Shown in pieces: positions 58,551 to 64,000 of a stretch of 64,000 bases of DNA. Numbering within the stretch: the stretch's first letter is position 1; each line of letters starts with the position of its first letter. Below the pieces are notes generated by a model. That model made no database searches. It was not told the origin of the DNA and saw only the letters and a list, made by a program, of their open reading frames with translations. This DNA is from Sipunculus nudus (lineage: Eukaryota > Annelida > Sipuncula > Golfingiida > Sipunculidae). A program made the translations under genes and the position numbers. The stretch lies in contig CM049313.1 in the NCBI GenBank assembly GCA_026874595.1, positions 69,496,659 through 69,560,658 of the forward strand, in the 5' to 3' direction.

Positions 58551-60340
58551 TAGCTGAAGATACACTTTTGAAACTTAAGTTCAAATGCAGGTATATTCAT
58601 ATAGCTCAAGGAAGTTGTTGGTAATCATGCACTGTGGTATTATAATATGTTCAGGCATTTAATAAATTGGGCATATGATTTCTCTATAACCAAATGATTG
58701 TTTCTGTAATAATGAGGAAATGGAGCTTTACAGACCTACCGCTAAGTTGGTGATATAAATGTAAATATTATTCTCAAAAGAAACTTATCCAAATGTGTAA
58801 TGTGTCTCATTTATAAATCAGTATTATGTCCATTGCACACACGCGTGATTTTGTTAATATTCATTGCATGGCGGCGTATATACCACGTAAACGAACTTGA
58901 ATGATGCACATAAGGAATTAATTTTGAAGTATATACAATTACAAGTAACAAAACATTAAGGATGGTGGCTGTGGTGTTTGTCCTTTCATTAGACCGTACG
59001 GGTTGAGCTCTACTGGGACACATGTTATTGTTTGTAACAGGTCATAATATCAGTATATAGGAGAAGGGAGTCGTGTAGCGAGTAAATGAATCGCATCTTG
59101 TCGATTCAGCCCTTCGCATTCGGAACACCTCGGCCGAACCCGTTAGCTTCTAGCCTCGAATGTACATATATAGGGGGCCGCCATCGACAGTATTCCGACA
59201 AGGTCAAGGCCATGACAGGTCAACCGCTCACCCGTTGTACGGTTTGTAAGAGCAAAACAATGTATTTTGTGTACAGGTACTGCCAATCCTCACATATTCT
59301 ACCTTTAAAGTTATAAGACAACACTCATACAATAAATAGTGGAGGAATTCCCAAGTATCCTGAATTGGACCGAGGATACATGCAGTACACGCCAGAAAGT
59401 CCGCCATAGTCGGCGATGTATGAAGCATTTGTAATAAAGTAAACTTTGTAGTTAAATTATTGTCGGAACCTGGTCATATTTGATGTTTTGCAACATATCA
59501 AGCCCACACAATACCCATTATTATGGCAAATCAATGCATTCTTTGTGGAAACTGCATCTTTCTATAGACGAGTCAGTAGAAATGGCAACCCGGTTGATTT
59601 TGGGCGAACTTCACAATAATTGGTGGTTTATCATTGGGCCATAGATACATCGAAGGTTTGAAGCCCTCCCCTTAAGACTGGCTCCCTGTCCCTTTATACT
59701 GAATCTCAGTCCCCATTTTTACCGTCAAACGTCATATTGACTTACTTGACTGCATGGCTTAAACTCCTATATATAAACCACATCTGTATAAATCAATAAT
59801 TATATATACCAATATACATGTCCCAGAATACCGAGTCTGTGATCAGAATGCGTGTATTTACAATTTCTTAATTTAATCAAATATTAAGAACCGGCTATTT
59901 TACAATACGAATAATAGCGTGTTTGGTTTATTAAAAAAAAAGAGGATAAAAAATAAATTATATGTATCTTTTTTGACAAAGGGTCAGGTATCCAAACACA
60001 TGTCTATGTGTATATGAGTCTTTTCTCTAGTTAGTTTTTCGAATAATTTTTTATCAATTATTCATTGTAACAGGACATATTGAATATTAAATATAATTCT
60101 AATTTACATGAGGGAGTAGCAGTTTTGGTGAATATGAATTACCACTTCCGGGTTTTAAAATAAACGCGAAATTCCCCATTTGGTTCCTCGCCGGATCGAG
60201 ATAAAACTTGAAATCTAAAACGCTTATGTCAAACCAGTAGTGTGTTGGAAAAATATACCCACATACGTTCTCAAGATCGATATCATTTGCGGGATACGAG
60301 TTTGAAATTTAACCCCCGTGTGACCGTATCACTGTGGGGG
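58551..60340. other. Unassigned DNA
   Basis: About 1.8 kb, mostly AT-rich, with short unsupported frames at 58811-59428. No repeat unit recognised. Confidence 0.45.
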
Positions 60341-60370
60341 CTGTTATCAGGCCGGCGGGTCTGTCTTTAC

Positions 60371-60391
60371 GACGTCAGACTCTTTATAAGA
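60371..60391 (+). promoter_or_regulatory. Candidate core promoter: CRE-like site and TATA
   Basis: GACGTCAG (60371-60378), one end of a cAMP-response-element-like site, lies 6 bp upstream of TATAAGA (60385-60391). The interval from about 60340 to 60700 is GC-richer than its surroundings and would be promoter plus a 5' leader of roughly 290 nt before the ATG at 60705. Confidence 0.35.
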
Positions 60392-60704
60392 GAGTGTTAA
60401 ATTGTCGTATTTAGAAGATGACATCAGCGACACGCACACCGCAAAAACGCGGCATAGTACCAGCTCCAGTGTACTGCCGGTATGTACAGCTTGTTGGTGT
60501 ATAATAGCACTGATAACTGTACCAATCCCTGTATACAGTCCCGACCCCCGGCGGTACGACACGCAGATCAAGCTAGGATACCTTTTGTTAACAAATGGTC
60601 GAATTGTAAGAGCCTTTTGTATGAGTGCAATAACAACAGATGTGACTATAACAGTCCTGCTGCAGGGCAGCTGACAGTGCTGTTAGTGAGTTTGATATCA
60701 TTCC

Positions 60705-60822
60705 ATGATGATGCAGACCATGGCTGGTGAACTGTTCCCTAGCCCTGCAGCACTGCGAACACTGTCCTGTCATCTGCTGACGGTCGCTGCCAGTCTTACC
60801 TTACTGCGCGGATTAAGCTATG
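60705..60822 (+). CDS. First coding exon with signal peptide, partial gene
   Basis: Three consecutive ATGs begin the frame (60705, 60708, 60711), with a fourth at 60717 in good context (ACCATGG). The peptide ends TLSCHLLTVAASLTLLRGLSYG, with a hydrophobic core LLTVAASLTLL. After one base of the next codon comes a consensus donor, ATG/GTAAGT at 60823. The layout (signal peptide, then phase-1 intron) matches exon 1 at 33824. No in-frame partner exon was found before the window end; an acceptor at 62176 (CACTCTGCAG) reaches a stop after 13 codons in the required phase. The product is unknown. Confidence 0.4.
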
Positions 60823-61524
60823 GTAAGTGGGCGCAGCCGTTTTTTGTGACATTCATATATGGTCTAACTAAAGGGCACTCCGCCCTCCCCTTGTACAGCT
60901 TTGGTCTCATCAATAGTAAAATCTAAACAGTAATTATGAGATTAATTTTATCATATCCATCGCCATTATATAGTAAAAAATCAAACTTTCGTCTGTTTTA
61001 TATTTTTGAAAATAATCACTATATAATAGACAAATATGTAATAAATGTATATAAATGATGGCATTGGAACACAGAACTTGTGCCGTATACGTACTGAAGA
61101 GGTGCCCGAGGTTCGGACCGTTTTTTCACACGGCCGAATTAGTGTCTGCATCAGGCTGGTGGGTAAAGCTACAAAATGGAATATTATCTTTATTATAATA
61201 CCACACAGTGTACAATGATTCATGCTGTACAACAGCACAGACTGATTACTTAGCCGGGCCGCCTCATGTTACCATTTACATTTAAATCTTGTGGTCTTAT
61301 CACTGTGGTGTTTCTTGAATAAGAAGCGACATTTCCTAACCCTTTCTGAATTTTCCTGTCTCTCCATCTGGTCCAATATACAGTAAAGCCCGCAAGAATG
61401 ACGACATGCATGACCACCAGAGTCGCCTTAGTTATTCGGGGATTGTGTTGCCATGCAGGGTGGTCATGTTACTGTTAATTCGTGTTACCGGGACGGCCTG
61501 TTACCGCGGTCTTCGCGTGGTTCC
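60823..61524. other. Probable intron sequence, nothing else seen
   Basis: AT-rich DNA following the donor at 60823, with no repeat recognised. Confidence 0.35.
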
Positions 61525-62040
61525 GTGGTCGCAGTCTATCCGGGGTGGGTGTCTTTCCGGGTTTAGGCGTCATTCCGGGGTAGGCGTCATTTCCGAGTTT
61601 CCCTCATTCCAGGGCCGGCATGACCCGTATTATGGGTTTGGGCGTCGTTATGCGTGGCGTCATTCCTGACATGGGCTTCGTTTCGTGTGAACCTCATTTC
61701 AGGGTGGATGTCATTCCAGGGTACCCCTCGTTTCGGGGATTGGCGTATTTCCGGGGTGGGCGTTATTACATTGTAGGCATTATTCTAGTGGAGGGCCTCC
61801 TTCCCCATGGAAGTCTTTCCGGGGTTGCCCTCATAAGGTATGGGGAGTGGGAGCGCTTCATTGTGGGTATAGGCGTCATTCCGCGTGGCCCATATTTCAC
61901 AGTATGCGTCACTCCGGTGGCCTTCATTTCATGGTATATATGCGTCATTCTCGGGTGGTTTTTATTTCGGGATGGGCGTCTTTTCGGAGTGTCTTTCATT
62001 CCAGTCCTGGTGGACATCATTTCGGGATGGTTCTTATTTA
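61525..62040 (+). repeat. G/T-rich minisatellite, unit about 19 bp, about 26 copies
   Basis: Unit close to GGGCGTCATTCCGGGGTGG with strong divergence. GGCGTCATT, CATTCC and TTTCGGGAT recur in the same order. Long frames on both strands (up to 191 codons) are by-products. It would lie in the intron after the first exon at 60705. Confidence 0.85.
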
Positions 62041-63530
62041 TGTCATTTATGAAGAGTTGCTCAGCGGGGACGCACGAGCAACCGCGAGACGGCGTTTTGC
62101 TGTGCACATTTCCAGGCCGTCTAAGAGGTCTTGATCGTAAGCAGGAGAACGTCTGGTCTTCACTTTTCACTCTGCAGGAATCTTTTGTTGTATAAATATC
62201 CACGCACCTGTTGTGTAAGGAGAGCAAATAATATGAAGGCATCAGAAAAACTTGGAATGCAAGACATGACACGGTTAATTACAACCTTGATACATATTAG
62301 ATTGTACATGGAAGATGATCTATATATGAAGCTGTTAAGGATTCGAAAACACGGATATATATACAAAGAGAGATATCATAGTCCTACAGCAGAACTAGAA
62401 GGTATGCAGGTTGTCTTTGCATTTTTATACTGGTATATAAGGCGTAGACGTTATATCAGAGGTCGTTTGTAGGCACCATATATATAGTTACGAACTGCGC
62501 TCGATTCATATGATATTAAACCTACTCAAAGAAACGAAATACTGTCTCAGTAAACTATGACCCCGTGAAAAATTGACTATAATATTTAATATCTAGAAGG
62601 TGAAGTTGCATATAAAACAAATAAATATGTTCTACATGAGGCTATATGTGGAAACCGATTCTCCTATATATTGAGAGAAAAGGGCTTTAATAAATATAAT
62701 TCTTCTTTGTACCCACACAACTTAATCAGCTCACAGGTGCAATTGTGAATATATACAGCTTAATTTGATGAGGTATGTGATTATTGACAGATATACTTAC
62801 CTATCTCTTAGCCTCAGTCTGAGACATTAGGAATTATCAGTAATTAAGATGTGGATGTTTATGTTATGTTATTTGTAATGTTCATAAATTGAAATATTTC
62901 CTTTCCATTTGTTTTTAATGGTTTCCATGCTGAAATGAAGACCACTGAAAAAAATCGATTCTGGAATATTATTAAAAGAGAGAAAAAAAGAAGAAGAAAA
63001 TGAAAAAAACTATGACTGCTTACAAAATTTAATTATTTGCGCTCATATTATGAATGAAAGTAATATTATAAAGTTTTAGCATCTGAGCTATATAGTTATG
63101 TTCCATTGTATATGCAGAGGTGCTGGAACTTCCACAACACTTTTTTCCTATACGTACTTTTCAATTAACAATATGTATGTATATATAGATGTATATATTA
63201 AGCTGTTCAGTATGAAATTTGAAAGCAACCTATATATTCACATATACGTGTATATAATATTGTAAATGTATACAATTTATAAACTTATAACAACTTGATA
63301 TAATAAAAATTTTGTATCAAATGCAAACATTGGTTCATTTTTTCCAGCCTTAGTAGAAAAGGGAGATAAAGTGATCACCTTTTTGTCTACTTGTCTGGCT
63401 ATCCAGTTTTAGATATTCGGCATTGTATACGTTTTTCCCTGTATGCGCTGTTTAACTATAAATTCCACATCCTGTATGTATATGCAAAGATGTCGTAAAT
63501 CCCACCAATCTCCCCCCCCCCTCTACAACC
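62041..63530. other. Unassigned; possible but unsupported exon at 62177-62399
   Basis: CTCTGCAG at 62169-62176 is a good acceptor and GAAG/GTATGC at 62400 a fair donor, bounding a frame that reads MKASEKLGMQDMTRL and LYMEDDLYMKLLRIRKHGY. Its phase does not fit the exon at 60705. The rest of the interval is AT-rich with no recognised feature. Confidence 0.3.
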
Positions 63531-63550
63531 CCCCCCCCCCCCCCCCCCCC
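63531..63550. repeat. Poly-C run
   Basis: About 20 consecutive C residues, with a shorter C run at about 63513-63521. Confidence 0.9.
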
Positions 63551-63893
63551 AGCTCTTGCACCTGTGGACTGATGACGTCAGTTCTATTGCAACTGCATTT
63601 ATACATTTTTATTAAACTGAAAAAAATGGTATAATAAAAAAGTTAGTATCTAACTGAACTAATTTGTCAACTGCATGCAGAACTGTTAACTGTATCAGCT
63701 AATCAAAGATCGTATTATTACAAAAAAAATGCTAACATGCTTCAGTTTTAACATTAGAAAACATACCACATCATAAAAATATTATTTGTAATAATTTGTC
63801 ACTCATCAATACAAACCAATCGTAACAACAAACTTGGCCAATTTCGCCTTTTTCTCCATTTGTTATTATTTTAGATTTTACCTTCAAGGTCAA

Positions 63894-63932
63894 CTTCTGC
63901 TGAGCACCGTAACCCATGGGTCCCTTGTTATT
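63894..63932 (+). repeat. Dispersed repeat family E, tail fragment
   Basis: TTCTGCTGAGCACCGTAACC and CATGGGTCCCTTG match the tail of family E. The head and body are absent, and GGTC words just upstream are remnants. Confidence 0.7.
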
Positions 63933-64000
63933 TGTATAAAGGATCGAATCAATTTATAACTAAGATTTAAGTATATACACTGATTGGCTTCTTTCAAATT

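Noticed and set aside
61620-62195. 191-codon plus-strand frame
   Set aside because: Runs through the diverged 19-bp minisatellite; overlapping frames of 95 and 168 codons on both strands show it is a composition effect.
62177-62399. Second exon of the gene starting at 60705
   Set aside because: The acceptor is good, but in the phase required by the first exon the frame stops after 13 codons.

Overview
This window looks like nuclear DNA of an animal with a repeat-rich, AT-rich genome, most likely a bivalve or other mollusc. The reasons are the absence of long open frames or operon structure, about twenty (TA)n arrays, many long G or C runs, divergent minisatellites, and a dispersed repeat built from a 'TTTTTAGCTCAGCTGACTG' head, GGTCAAAGGTCAAGGTCACAGG body units and a 'GACCCATGGGTCCCTAG' tail, a type I associate with bivalve genomes. 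The species assignment is inference. No rRNA, intact tRNA, CRISPR or recognisable transposase or reverse transcriptase frame was seen. Genes are sparse. The best is a two-exon gene at 33824-36367 (+): a signal-peptide exon with a phase-1 GTAAGA donor joins in frame to a 101-codon exon after a clear acceptor, giving a predicted small secreted protein of about 123 residues with a poly(A) signal overlapping its stop. The second is an apparently intronless unit at 22108-22750 (+): TATA box, 105-codon cysteine-rich secreted precursor with a KR site, and AATAAA. The third is a signal-peptide first exon at 60705-60822 (+), behind a CRE-like site plus TATA, whose later exons are not found here. Weaker candidates are a broken frame at 25076-25264 (-), a death-domain-like fragment at 52890-53090 (-), possible exons at 28778-28910 (+) and 56870-57079 (+), and a 52-codon frame at 26326-26484 (-). 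Layout: 1-6.5 kb holds dispersed repeats, a MITE-like element and two minisatellites; 8-16 kb holds GA, CT and TA arrays, a solo-LTR-like repeat and a second MITE; 16.85-18.16 kb is a terminal-inverted-repeat element inside TA repeats; 18.37-19.8 kb is a diverged tandem array; 22-26.5 kb has candidate genes and GC-rich islands; 27.1-28.1 kb is a 32-bp minisatellite followed by tRNA-derived SINE-like copies; 30.6-31.4 kb is a polypurine minisatellite; 33.3-36.4 kb is the two-exon gene; 37.5-38.1 kb is a polypyrimidine minisatellite; 41-47.3, 51.4 and 57.5-58.5 kb are dominated by the TTTTTAGCTCAGCTGACTG family; 43 kb is a 15-bp minisatellite; 55.1-55.9 kb is a second solo-LTR-like copy; 60.3-60.8 kb is a promoter plus first exon; 61.5-62.0 kb is a G/T-rich minisatellite. 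The genes show no shared pathway. The common theme is small or signal-peptide-bearing first exons in a repeat-dominated landscape.
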